From: an uncultured Leptolyngbya sp.
Lineage (GTDB): Bacteria; Cyanobacteriota; Cyanobacteriia; Phormidesmidales; Phormidesmidaceae
Length of the DNA stretch: 14,286 bases
Assembly (NCBI GenBank): GCA_937899365.1
Contig: CALBPH010000603.1
Coordinates: 1 to 14,286 of the forward strand
Direction: 5' to 3'
Part shown: positions 5,988 through 14,286 of the stretch, piece after piece
How the letters are laid out: the number at the start of each line of letters is the position of its first letter
Position numbering within the stretch: position 1 is the first letter of the stretch
Made by a program: the position numbers and the translations under genes
The notes under the pieces: generated by a model
The model's input: only the letters and a program-made list of their open reading frames with translations
The model's database searches: none
What the model was told of the DNA's origin: nothing

Positions 5988-7868
5988 ATGGCTCAATGCC
6001 CTTTGGTTAAATACCTAGGCTGGTTAACAGTATTACTGGCGTGCGGTGCCTGTGCCCCCCAGCAAGAAATAGCTGATGTCCCAGTGGTATCGTCGCCATC
6101 GCCGCCTATTTTGGCCAATGGCAGACCCAACCTCATGCCGCTACCCACAGCCCAAGATACTTGGGAATGCGAAGTTGTGGTGCTTGGTGGCTCCCTTGGC
6201 GGTGTTGCGGCTGCTTACCATGCCATGGAAGCTGGGGCGATTACCTGTTTGATCGAACTTACACCGTGGCTCGGCGGGCAAATCAGTTCCCAAGGGGTAT
6301 CAGCTATCGATGAATCTTTGGCCATGCGTGCTGAGCAGAACTTTTCACCCAGTTGGCAAGCCTTTAAACAACAGATTTCCCAGCAAACCATTACACTGCC
6401 AACCTGGACTGGCAAAGACTCTGTGACTGTTGAGGAGGTGAATGCATGTTGGGTTGGCCATCTCTGTTTTGTGCCCCAGGCTGGAGCAACGGCTGCTCAA
6501 CAACATCTAGAAAAGGCTGCCCGCCAATCGCCTAAAAGTCGTTGGCAAACTCAGACGGCTTTCAAAGGAGCCAGCTTTGATCATAGCGGCAAAGAGATTG
6601 TCGCAATCCACGCGGTACAGCGCGTGCCTCGCAGTCAGAGCTACGTGCCCGTAGGACGGTTTTCCCAAGAGCTAGCCAGCTGGTATGCCTGGTCAGCAGA
6701 CGACACATTTGAAAAAGTACCCCTACGGTTAGAGCCCCCTGCGGGAAAGCGCATGGTTGTGATTGATGCCACCGACACCGGAGAACTCGTGGGCTGGGCA
6801 AATCTACCCCATCGACTAGGATCAGATGCTAGTACTACAACAGGTGAAATCAACGGCTCAGAAAAAGATAACCCAGACTGTACCCAAGCCTTTACCTATC
6901 CTTTTGTTGTCGCGCTTCACAATGATGAGGGTAAAAGTTTAGCAACACTCGAGAAAGCCCTGCAGCAACAGCCGCCGCTATACCCCATTCATGAGCATGA
7001 GAAAATTTTCAGTATGGAGGGGTTTCCCTTTTTTGTTGGGCGAAGCTTTTTTAACTACCGGCGTATTGTCAGCACCACACGTAATGATCCGTTTCAGGCT
7101 GCACCTGTATTAGGGGATATGACCATGGTGAATTGGAACCGTGGTAACGATTGGACCTGGATGAATCCACCGCTGATTTTTACAGCAGAGCAGATTCAAG
7201 CTAGCGATCAGCAGCAAAATTGGTTAGGCGGTATCTCCACTACGGCGCTACGCCAAGGTGAAGATCATGCTCTACTGTTTGCCCGCTGGCTACTGCAAAC
7301 ACAGTCACAACCAAACTTTCCCCTCAGCTACCTGTCGGGGCAAGAGGCGCATATGGGAACTCAATCAGGGTTGAGTATGGTGCCCTATATTCGTGAAGGC
7401 CGTCGTATTTTAGGTCGCATGGCCTATGGTGATGATGCTTTTTTTATGCGTGAAGCCGATTTGAGGATTGACCAAGCAGGCGGTCGAGACTTTTCACCGA
7501 CAACGATAGCCGTGAGTCATTACGACATTGATATTCACGGCTGTCGCTACCGCAATGGTGAACCTTCCTGGGAAGCAGGCAGTGCACCAGCAAAAGAATT
7601 TGTGGTGCGTCCAGTGCAAATTCCCTTAGAGAGTTTGATTCCCCAGGGAGTCAATAATCTTCTCATTGGCGGCAAGAGTATTGCCGTAAGTCATATTGTC
7701 AATGCACTGACCCGAGTGCACATGAGTGAGTGGGGAGTGGGTGCGGCAGCTGGGGTTTCAGCCAGTTGGCTGGTGACACAGCCTGACGTATCTGCATCTG
7801 ATATTGTTGCGCATATGCCGGTGCTGAAAGAAGAGATGGTGCAACAGGGGCTGCGATTAACGTGGTAG
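5988..7868 (+). CDS. FAD-dependent oxidoreductase with a lipoprotein-type signal
   Basis: The 626-aa protein starts with Lys8, a hydrophobic core (9-18) and cysteines C19 and C22, either of which could be the lipidated residue of a Sec lipoprotein signal; no twin-arginine motif is present. A Pro/Ser-rich linker follows to about residue 55. Residues 62-90 form a Rossmann dinucleotide site with GGSLGG (67-72) and an acidic residue (E90) at the end of the second strand. GGQISSQG (96-103) and the C-terminal NLLIGGKSIAVSH (557-569), with a Gly/Ala-rich helix (583-592), are typical of the FAD_oxidored (Pfam FAD-dependent oxidoreductase) group. The substrate is unknown. It probably acts outside the cytoplasmic membrane. 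It follows the MATE gene by 158 bp on the same strand, probably with its own promoter; a TACAAT at 5953-5958 is a possible -10 element. Confidence 0.88.
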   Translation: MAQCPLVKYLGWLTVLLACGACAPQQEIADVPVVSSPSPPILANGRPNLMPLPTAQDTWECEVVVLGGSLGGVAAAYHAMEAGAITCLIELTPWLGGQISSQGVSAIDESLAMRAEQNFSPSWQAFKQQISQQTITLPTWTGKDSVTVEEVNACWVGHLCFVPQAGATAAQQHLEKAARQSPKSRWQTQTAFKGASFDHSGKEIVAIHAVQRVPRSQSYVPVGRFSQELASWYAWSADDTFEKVPLRLEPPAGKRMVVIDATDTGELVGWANLPHRLGSDASTTTGEINGSEKDNPDCTQAFTYPFVVALHNDEGKSLATLEKALQQQPPLYPIHEHEKIFSMEGFPFFVGRSFFNYRRIVSTTRNDPFQAAPVLGDMTMVNWNRGNDWTWMNPPLIFTAEQIQASDQQQNWLGGISTTALRQGEDHALLFARWLLQTQSQPNFPLSYLSGQEAHMGTQSGLSMVPYIREGRRILGRMAYGDDAFFMREADLRIDQAGGRDFSPTTIAVSHYDIDIHGCRYRNGEPSWEAGSAPAKEFVVRPVQIPLESLIPQGVNNLLIGGKSIAVSHIVNALTRVHMSEWGVGAAAGVSASWLVTQPDVSASDIVAHMPVLKEEMVQQGLRLTW

Positions 7869-8209
7869 TGACTTATTTCAGCCAATACTGGGCTAAATAC
7901 TGGACTAAAAGCTACTAAATTCTTTGAAGATGAAAGAATATACTGAATTTAGTGGGACGTAAAACGTTGGCAAGATTTCAAAAGCTACTTTTGGGCCTTG
8001 AGCAGACAAAGATATTGGTACTCCAGGTCAGTCACAGTTCAAAATGGCGTTCTGGTTTGAAATCCTTCATATAGGGGAATTATTATATAGAGCAATCATA
8101 AAGACTCTATATTTCTGAGATATCGACTGAATTAGAGGCTGTCTGCTAATAGAGGCTCTCTCAATAGAGATTTCGAGCTAGAGCATATTTTCGTTTCAGA
8201 CCAGAGCTT
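7869..8209. other. Leader region upstream of the histidine kinase gene
   Basis: No gene is seen in these 341 bp. It holds a good promoter candidate (8057-8086), an inverted repeat TTCAAA (8038-8043) with TTTGAA (8056-8061) that overlaps its -35 element and could be an operator, and an imperfect 17-bp tandem repeat with ATTAGAGGCTGTCT (8131-8144) and AATAGAGGCTCTCT (8148-8161). Confidence 0.55.
8057..8086 (+). promoter_or_regulatory. Candidate sigma-70-type promoter for the histidine kinase gene
   Basis: TTGAAA (8057-8062) and TATTAT (8081-8086) each match the consensus at five of six positions with an 18-bp spacer. This implies a leader of roughly 115 nt before the kinase ATG at 8210. The AT-rich context raises the chance of coincidence. 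Confidence 0.4.
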
Positions 8210-10519
8210 ATGACAGAAACATCCCGCTCTTATTTTCCACTTCCGGTCAAACTTATTTTAGTTGTTCCGTTTGTGGTGCAAATCTTTGCTGCGGTTGGTT
8301 TGGTCGGTTATCTGTCATTTCGTAACGGTCAGAAAGCAGTTGATACCTTAGCAGCTGATTTAATCGATAAAACTAACGATTCGGTCACTAATCATTTAGA
8401 TAGCTATCTGGCTGTTCCCCAAACGATAAACCATATTAATGCTGATGCGGTCAAGCTAGGACTTTTAGACGTTAATGATCCTGAGAAGGCGGCTCGATAC
8501 TTTTGGGGGCAAATGCAGGTCTATGATCTGACCTATGTGGGGTATGGGCTGACGACAGGGGCAGGGGCAGGCGTCGCTAAGTATGACGGCAACACTCTGA
8601 CCTTAGAAGAATGGACCGGACAGCTGCCTAATAATGTTTCGAATTATGCGGTGGATGACGAAGGAAATCGTGCCGGTCTTAATGAAAAATGGGATTTCGA
8701 TAATTTTAACGAAGCCTGGTATAACGAACCCATTGATGCTAACCGTCCAATTTGGGCTCCGATCTATGTGTGGTCCTTTCCCGGCGGCTATCCCTACATC
8801 ACAGCGTCAGCAAGTCGCCCTATTTTCGATGGCAATGACCGCCTATTGGGGATGATTGCAGCTGATATTCATCTATTAAAGCTCAGTGATTTTCTCAAGG
8901 AATTAGAGATTAGCCCCTCCGGGCAAATTTTTATTATTGAGCGAGATGGCATGCTGATTGCCAATTCTGGCATTACAAAGCCCTTCAAATTGAATGGTGA
9001 CGATATTCAACGAACGGCTATTAAAGATAGTACAGATCCACTGACTCAACAAATCACTCAACAGCTTCAAGAGAAATTGGAGGGGTGGAATGTTGATGTT
9101 GAGCAGCAGCTTGAGTTGCGCGTCAACGGTAACCGTTATTATGTTCGCGTTAAGCCCTGGCACGACGAATATGGATTGGATTGGGTGGTGGTGACCATTG
9201 TGCCCGAGTTGGACTTTACGGCCGAGCTCAATGCCAATAACCGCATAACGTTCTTTTTGTGTTTGGCGGCACTGGTGGCTGCAACTATTCTCGGAATCTT
9301 TACCTCTCAGCGCATTACTCAACCCGTCTTTAAACTTAACCAGGCCAGTCAAAAGTTGGCTGCCGCGGCCCGAGATCGATTTGCCACAGACAAGGCTAAC
9401 CCTCACGAGATGGAGCTCTTAGATATTCGTCTTGATCGGGCCGGCATTCAGGAACTAGATGGTTTGGCCGATTCATTTTCACTGATGGCACAGCAACTCC
9501 AACAAACATTTAGCGAGTTAGAAGCCCTCAACGAAGATTTAGAAGAACGAGTTGATGCGCGCACTCAAGAATTACAAAATACGTTACGGGAGCTGCATTA
9601 TGCCCAGGCTCACATGTTACAGAATGAGAAAATGTCGGCCCTAGGCCAAATGGTGGCGGGGGTTGCGCATGAGGTCAATAATCCTATCAACTTTATTTAT
9701 GGCAACCTGCAGCATGCGAATGATTATGTTCAGAATTTGCTCGGTTTAGTTGATCTCTATCAGCAAAAACAAACGCTGCCTGATGACGATATTAATGTGT
9801 TGGTCGAATCAATAGATCTAGATTTTGTGATGGAAGATTTGCCCAAAGTTATGGCATCCATGCAGGTTGGTGCTGAACGGATTCGAGAAATCGTCAAATC
9901 TTTGCGAATATTCTCTCGTCTGGATGAGTCAGAGTTTAAGACGGCTGATATTCATGAGGGGATTGACAGCACACTGATGATTTTGAAGCATCGTACCAAA
10001 GGATACTCTAATCACTCCGACATCCAAATTACAAAGGACTACGATGGTCTGTTGTTAATAGAGTGTTATCCTGGTCAGCTAAATCAGGTCTTTATGAACA
10101 TTTTGTCGAATGCCATTGATGCGTTGGAGATGGCAACCACTGACTCTGCACTTCAGGGCGATAGCCACGGGGAGTGTGCTTCTCCAGAGTTATCAACAGC
10201 GCCGCCGATTATCCACATTCAAACTCGGCAACTAGACAATGGTTGGGTGACGATTTCTATCTCTGATAATGGTCCTGGTATTCCGAAGGATGTGCAAACT
10301 CGGTTGTTTGATCCTTTCTTTACAACCAAACCCGTTGGCCAGGGAACCGGTATGGGATTAGCCATTAGTCATGAGATTATCGCTCAGAAACATGGAGGCA
10401 CCTTAACCTGTACCTCTTCCCTTGGAGAAGGAACACAATTTTTAATTAAAATTCCGAGCCAGCAATCTATTCGTGCAATGCAAGCAGACGTAATTCTGAT
10501 GAAATCAATTGCTTCATAG
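8210..10519 (+). CDS. Membrane sensor histidine kinase (dCache-like, HAMP, HisKA, HATPase)
   Basis: The 769-aa protein has helix TM1 (about 14-36), a large extracytoplasmic sensor (about 38-340) and TM2 (about 346-365). The sensor contains segments such as AADIHLLKLSDFL (217-229) that resemble double-Cache (PDC) sensors. A HAMP linker starts at Arg-Ile-Thr-Gln-Pro (368-372) and is longer than usual, then comes a coiled coil (about 425-475). The kinase core is complete: H-box VAHEVNNPINF with phospho-acceptor H487, N-box N630/N634, G1 DNGPGIP (686-692), F-box FDPFF (700-704) and G2 GTGMGL (712-717). It should sense an external small molecule and phosphorylate a response regulator. No receiver domain or regulator gene is in the window, so it is an orphan kinase with unknown output. 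The ATG at 8210 precedes TM1 directly and fits. It is probably transcribed alone. Confidence 0.95.
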   Translation: MTETSRSYFPLPVKLILVVPFVVQIFAAVGLVGYLSFRNGQKAVDTLAADLIDKTNDSVTNHLDSYLAVPQTINHINADAVKLGLLDVNDPEKAARYFWGQMQVYDLTYVGYGLTTGAGAGVAKYDGNTLTLEEWTGQLPNNVSNYAVDDEGNRAGLNEKWDFDNFNEAWYNEPIDANRPIWAPIYVWSFPGGYPYITASASRPIFDGNDRLLGMIAADIHLLKLSDFLKELEISPSGQIFIIERDGMLIANSGITKPFKLNGDDIQRTAIKDSTDPLTQQITQQLQEKLEGWNVDVEQQLELRVNGNRYYVRVKPWHDEYGLDWVVVTIVPELDFTAELNANNRITFFLCLAALVAATILGIFTSQRITQPVFKLNQASQKLAAAARDRFATDKANPHEMELLDIRLDRAGIQELDGLADSFSLMAQQLQQTFSELEALNEDLEERVDARTQELQNTLRELHYAQAHMLQNEKMSALGQMVAGVAHEVNNPINFIYGNLQHANDYVQNLLGLVDLYQQKQTLPDDDINVLVESIDLDFVMEDLPKVMASMQVGAERIREIVKSLRIFSRLDESEFKTADIHEGIDSTLMILKHRTKGYSNHSDIQITKDYDGLLLIECYPGQLNQVFMNILSNAIDALEMATTDSALQGDSHGECASPELSTAPPIIHIQTRQLDNGWVTISISDNGPGIPKDVQTRLFDPFFTTKPVGQGTGMGLAISHEIIAQKHGGTLTCTSSLGEGTQFLIKIPSQQSIRAMQADVILMKSIAS

Positions 10520-10541
10520 TACTGACTGTTTTATGGCCCAG

Positions 10542-10582
10542 CATCACCGAACCACGTTCTTTAAAGCCGTAGTTCGGTGATG
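10542..10582. terminator. Bidirectional terminator between convergent genes
   Basis: CATCACCGAAC (10542-10552) and GTTCGGTGATG (10572-10582) form a perfect 11-bp stem. With one mismatch it extends to about 15 bp, leaving a short AT-rich loop. It lies between the kinase stop (10519) and the stop of the convergent A-T-R gene (10616), and is followed by TCTTATT on the plus strand. The position suits termination of both genes, although the T-tract is short. Confidence 0.65.
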
Positions 10583-10615
10583 TCTTATTGGACGTAGTCT
10601 GTCTATGTGGGCAAG

Positions 10616-13600
10616 TTAAGCCGTCTGAGACAGGATCTTTTTCGCATCCGTTGCAGGATCGAGTTCGGTCAGATACGTGTAAATTAAATCCATATCAACG
10701 ACCGGGCAGTTAATATTGCTGTTCTTTAGGCCTGATATCGTATTCTGACAATCAAAATCCGATGTGTTTTCGTACAGTTCGAGGATAGTCAGCTCTTGCT
10801 TATAAACTTTTTCATTTAGGAAGGGCAGCAGTGGGTAGAGGGCATTTGTTTGAGACTCTTGGCACTGCTGATTGAGCTTATTTACCCAGTGAGTGTAGGT
10901 TAGCTTCTCCATGGAATATCCATAGCGATTGATGCATTCAAAGAGATCGTTCCAAGCTAAATCAGTGCTAGCTACCCAGGGTGATAGATGAAAGGTTTGG
11001 CCAACTAAGCTGGACTGCTGGGAAAGATGAACAATGGCTCGACTGGCATAATCGACGGTGACAACCTGATTTTTAAAGTTGGACAGGTCAGGATAATAAC
11101 CCAGTTGAATACATCCCTTGACAGAGCGAGAGAGAAAATCATTGGGGTTAGTCGCGCCGGTTTGGCTGCTCCCCATAATGAATCCGGGTCTGAAGATGGT
11201 GATGGGAATTCCTTGGTCACGGGCATCGAGAATAAGCTTTTCTGCAACCCACTTAGTTTGAGCATAGCCATCATCCCAACACAAAAAATCGCGGCTAAGG
11301 TTTAAGTCATCGTCCTCATAGACGGTTGGTCGGCCCGTAAAGTAGGCAGTGGCCCCAAACACACCTACGGTTGAGATATGGTTGATGGGTTTTAACTTTC
11401 CTTGGCAGGCCAGTTTTAAGATCTGGCGAGTGCCCTGAACATTAGTATCTTCTAGGGCCGAATAGGGTTTGACGAAATTCACCATAGCCCCAGAATGGTA
11501 AATGACGTCTATTGTGTTGGCTAGCCGCGCAAATTGAACCATGGATAGGCCAAAATTTGATTGGTCTAGGCTTCCGGAGACCGGGACAATGCGTTTTGCC
11601 AATACACCTGCGGGGAGAGAGTACTTGGCAAAATTGGCCCGTAGTCTTCGTAGTCCTTCATATCGGTTTGTCCCACGCACTAGGCAGTAGATAGTGGCAT
11701 TAGTTTGTTGAATGAGCTCGTATAGTAAGAAAGCCCCGAGAAACCCGGTAGCACCGGTCAAGAAGATATTTTCGGGAGAGGTCAGATCTGTCAGTATTGG
11801 CTTGCGGGTGACGATTTTTGGAGAAGCAGGGATGGGTTGAGTTTTCAGATCGGTCAGCAGGGTGAGGGCATTATTGCCAGATTGTTGAATTGTTTCAACT
11901 GTCTGGACTAGTCCGGCAATGGTTGGGGTTTCATAGATACATCGAACAGGAAGTTCTAGGTCTAATTTTTCTTTGAGCAAGCTGACCAGATGGGCGGCTA
12001 GTAAGGAGTTGCCACCTAGCTCAAAGAAACTATCGTCACGGTGATTAACTGGGAGCTTCAATACCTGAGACCACAGACTGGCAAGCTCTTTTTCGAGTGA
12101 TGTTTGATAAGAATCAGCAGCAGTAGCAGACGGTTGAGCCTGCTCAGGCTCGGGCAGGGCCTTGCGGTCAACTTTGCCACTGGGCGTTAGGGGAAGACTG
12201 TTGAGGACTAAAAACAGCGAAGGCACCATATAGTCGGGCAGGGTTGCTTTGAGATGATTGCGCATGGTGGCAACCCAGTTCTCTGGACCCTGTTTGCTAC
12301 TGTGCTCTGGCAAAATATAAGCCACTAGCCGCTGATTCCCCAGGGCATCGCTTTTGGCTAAGACGATGCCTTCGCAGACATCTGGATGCTGATTGAGCAC
12401 TGCTTCAATTTCAAACAGCTCGACCCGAAAACCACGAATTTTAACTTGATGATCGGTACGACCTAAAAACTCCAATAGGCCATCGCCACGATCTCGAACG
12501 CGATCTCCTGTTTGATAAATCCGCTCGGGTAATGCGTTGACTGCTGTCTGGCTAAATGGGTTGATTACAAACCGTTCTGCGGTGAGTTGGGGGCGATTGA
12601 GATAGCCACGGGCGACACCTGTGCCACCGATATAAAGATTACCAGCCGTGCCGGGGCGGACTCTTTTTAGCTGCTCATCTAGTACATAAAGCTGACTTTG
12701 GGGAATAGCTTGGCCGATGGGTAATTCTTTTGCAGCTGTAACGGCATGGGGACCTGCCAAATCGCACATGGTGGCGACAATTGTTGTTTCGGTCGGTCCA
12801 TAGGTATTGATTAGGCGAACCGAGTTGCTTACTTGCTGTTGCCAGAGTTCTAGCCGTGTTGTTAGGGCTTTTTCTCCCCCGATGATGACCAAGCGGAGGC
12901 TGGGAGGAGGGGATATAGTTAAGCGGGTGAACTCGGTGGCTAGAAAATGCCAAAAAGCTGTCGGCAGGTTCCAGACTGTGATGCCCCAAGCCTGAGACTG
13001 GTCTAAAAAGGACTGAGCAGAGCCAATCATCTCATTTGTTCTGAGGACCAGTGTTGCTCCCCTAGCAAGGCAAGGGTAGATTTCTTCAGCGGAGGTATCA
13101 AAACTGACTGAGGCAAACTGGAGGACTCGATCGTCTGGGGTGATGGCATATTCCACGGCGGCTGTCTCTACGTAAGCTGCCAGTGAGCCATGCTCGATCA
13201 TGACACCTTTGGGTTTGCCTGTAGATCCAGACGTATAGATGATATAGGCCAAATGATTGGGCTGGATTGGAGTGTCTAGGTTTTGGGTTGATTCTTTTGC
13301 AATGTCATCCCATTGAGTATCTAGCTCGATGGCCCTACTGCCAGTCATCCAATCTGAGAGGTTATGTCGAGTTGTCAGCAGCAAAGCTAGTTGGGAATCT
13401 TCTCTCATCATGGCTAGCCGCTCAACCGGATACTCAGGATCTAGCGGGATGTAGGCCCCACCAGCTTTGAGGATGGCCAGTAGGGCAATAATGAGACTAG
13501 GGGAACGGTGTAAACAAACACCAATTAGTGTGTCTGGCCCGACCTGATGTTTTGTGAGGTGGCGGGCTAGCTGATTTGCTCTGGCGTTTAGCTGTTGATA

Positions 13601-13705
13601 AGTAAATTGACGCCCCTGGTCAACAATCGCAATAGCATCTGGAGTCTGGGCAGCGTGCACCTCAAACTGTTGGTGAGCTAGTAAATGGGTAAAATTTTCC
13701 ACCAT
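10616..13705 (-). CDS. Stand-alone NRPS module: adenylation, carrier and reductase domains (A-T-R)
   Basis: The 1029-aa protein has a complete adenylation domain (about 10-520): YIIYTSGSTGKPKG (154-167), NTYGPTE (300-306), YQTGD (397-401), GRTDHQVKIRGFRVE (415-429) and the catalytic lysine in PSGKVDRKALP (508-518). A carrier domain (about 535-605) has LGGNSL with phosphopantetheine serine S567. A terminal reductase (about 640-1029) has NADPH motif TGATGFLG (650-657) and catalytic Tyr814-x3-Lys818. There is no condensation domain. It should activate one amino or carboxylic acid, load it on the carrier and release it by NADPH-dependent reduction as an aldehyde or alcohol. Aligned by eye to GrsA, the pocket residues are D203, T204, E207, N246, I274, G276, T301, I309, V310 and K511. 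I cannot assign a substrate. The ATG at 13703-13705 fits the family N-terminus. No PPTase or tailoring gene is in the window. Confidence 0.93.
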   Translation of the reverse strand: MVENFTHLLAHQQFEVHAAQTPDAIAIVDQGRQFTYQQLNARANQLARHLTKHQVGPDTLIGVCLHRSPSLIIALLAILKAGGAYIPLDPEYPVERLAMMREDSQLALLLTTRHNLSDWMTGSRAIELDTQWDDIAKESTQNLDTPIQPNHLAYIIYTSGSTGKPKGVMIEHGSLAAYVETAAVEYAITPDDRVLQFASVSFDTSAEEIYPCLARGATLVLRTNEMIGSAQSFLDQSQAWGITVWNLPTAFWHFLATEFTRLTISPPPSLRLVIIGGEKALTTRLELWQQQVSNSVRLINTYGPTETTIVATMCDLAGPHAVTAAKELPIGQAIPQSQLYVLDEQLKRVRPGTAGNLYIGGTGVARGYLNRPQLTAERFVINPFSQTAVNALPERIYQTGDRVRDRGDGLLEFLGRTDHQVKIRGFRVELFEIEAVLNQHPDVCEGIVLAKSDALGNQRLVAYILPEHSSKQGPENWVATMRNHLKATLPDYMVPSLFLVLNSLPLTPSGKVDRKALPEPEQAQPSATAADSYQTSLEKELASLWSQVLKLPVNHRDDSFFELGGNSLLAAHLVSLLKEKLDLELPVRCIYETPTIAGLVQTVETIQQSGNNALTLLTDLKTQPIPASPKIVTRKPILTDLTSPENIFLTGATGFLGAFLLYELIQQTNATIYCLVRGTNRYEGLRRLRANFAKYSLPAGVLAKRIVPVSGSLDQSNFGLSMVQFARLANTIDVIYHSGAMVNFVKPYSALEDTNVQGTRQILKLACQGKLKPINHISTVGVFGATAYFTGRPTVYEDDDLNLSRDFLCWDDGYAQTKWVAEKLILDARDQGIPITIFRPGFIMGSSQTGATNPNDFLSRSVKGCIQLGYYPDLSNFKNQVVTVDYASRAIVHLSQQSSLVGQTFHLSPWVASTDLAWNDLFECINRYGYSMEKLTYTHWVNKLNQQCQESQTNALYPLLPFLNEKVYKQELTILELYENTSDFDCQNTISGLKNSNINCPVVDMDLIYTYLTELDPATDAKKILSQTA

Positions 13706-14286
13706 GATTTTTTATTGCAATCGATGCTGCAAGAATTAAAGGCTAGATAACGACTTTTCTGGATTGAGAAAAGAACAACTCAGCGCATCTAAAAATCCTG
13801 AGAGCGATGCCACTAGAAATCTTCCCTAGCAATGTAGGGACATACGATAACTAGATTGCATAGCAAACTATTGAATAACCAGGGAACAACATTAGAATCT
13901 CTGAATAGGGTAAAAACCACATCAGTAGATGTACGTATGTTGTCTTAGATGTCAGTAAATTTCATTAAGTTGATTTACTGATAGAAAAGTTAACTTAATA
14001 TGAGTCTTTTCGCATAGTGTAAATTACTGTATTTTTGAATTTTTTTGAGGCGAGTTAAAACTGCTTAATTGGTTAAGTTGACTGAAAGTGCTTGTTTTAA
14101 GGGTTTTATTAATGTGGCTAAGTTTATATTTTTCAAATAAAAATTAAGGGTTTGATGTTTTTGAGGCTGATGTTAAAAAAACGACGACAATCTGGGTTTA
14201 ACTGATCCGTCAATTAGACTTCCGTATGAGATTGGGGTATTGGCGTATTTTTCAAAGGTAATATTGTTTTTAGAAGACTGTTCTAT
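13706..14286. other. AT-rich noncoding region upstream of the A-T-R gene
   Basis: No credible gene is seen in 581 bp. The part nearest the A-T-R gene should contain its leftward promoter and leader. It includes a 7-bp hairpin, CTTTTCT (13754-13760) with AGAAAAG (13767-13773). Further right are the 9-bp inverted repeat listed separately, a second repeat pair ATTAAGTT (13964-13971) with AACTTAAT (13992-13999), and a direct repeat TTAAGTTGA (13965-13973 and 14073-14081). Confidence 0.55.
13952..13981. repeat. 9-bp perfect inverted repeat upstream of the A-T-R gene
   Basis: TCAGTAAAT (13952-13960) and ATTTACTGA (13973-13981) are perfect complements around a 12-nt spacer, and overlap a second pair, ATTAAGTT with AACTTAAT. 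About 250 bp upstream of the A-T-R start, they could be a regulator site or the end of an unseen gene's transcript. The AT-rich context makes chance repeats likely. Confidence 0.4.

Noticed and set aside
8903..9406. 167-codon minus-strand open frame opposite the histidine kinase
   Set aside because: It is antisense to the sensor, TM2 and HAMP-coding part of a complete kinase and looks like an incidental open frame.
1..14286. CRISPR arrays, tRNA or rRNA genes, phage or toxin-antitoxin genes
   Set aside because: I saw no regularly spaced repeats, tRNA-like cloverleaf, rRNA sequence or matching protein motifs on either strand.

Overview
The window looks like a cyanobacterial chromosome segment. 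The octamer GCGATCGC, the HIP1 repeat typical of cyanobacteria, occurs at 283-290, 844-851, 4666-4673 and 5144-5151. Gene starts mostly lack a clear Shine-Dalgarno site, and the proteins resemble cyanobacterial families. No rRNA, tRNA, CRISPR array or transposase gene is visible.

Region 1 (1-2769, minus strand) is a putative four-gene membrane redox cluster, transcribed right to left. It encodes a 91-aa two-helix membrane protein, a 74-aa single-helix protein with a GTG start, a six-helix ferric-reductase-like haem b protein fused to a C-terminal Rieske [2Fe-2S] domain, and a membrane-anchored protein with a Cys/His cluster that runs off the left edge. I recognise no named pathway. Two 93-bp MITE-like elements have inserted here, one just upstream of the first gene and one between the second and third. 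Each has 10-bp terminal inverted repeats and its own 6-bp target duplication.

Region 2 (2770-5829) holds a noncoding stretch with a strong hairpin, then a cyclopropane-fatty-acyl-phospholipid synthase (minus strand) that diverges from a MATE efflux transporter (plus strand). The synthase frame has no ATG or GTG where family homology suggests the protein begins.

Region 3 (5988-10519, plus strand) carries a lipoprotein-type FAD-dependent oxidoreductase, a 341-bp leader with a good sigma-70-like promoter, and a complete membrane sensor histidine kinase (extracellular dCache-like sensor, HAMP, HisKA, HATPase). No response regulator gene lies nearby.

Region 4 (10520-14286) begins with a perfect-stem bidirectional terminator between convergent genes. 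It is followed by a stand-alone one-module NRPS, adenylation-carrier-reductase (A-T-R), on the minus strand. Such an enzyme would activate one amino or carboxylic acid and release it reductively as an aldehyde or alcohol. The last 580 bp are AT-rich and noncoding, with small inverted repeats.

The most promising little-described material is the Rieske/ferric-reductase cluster with its Cys/His partner, the MITE family inside it, and the orphan A-T-R enzyme.
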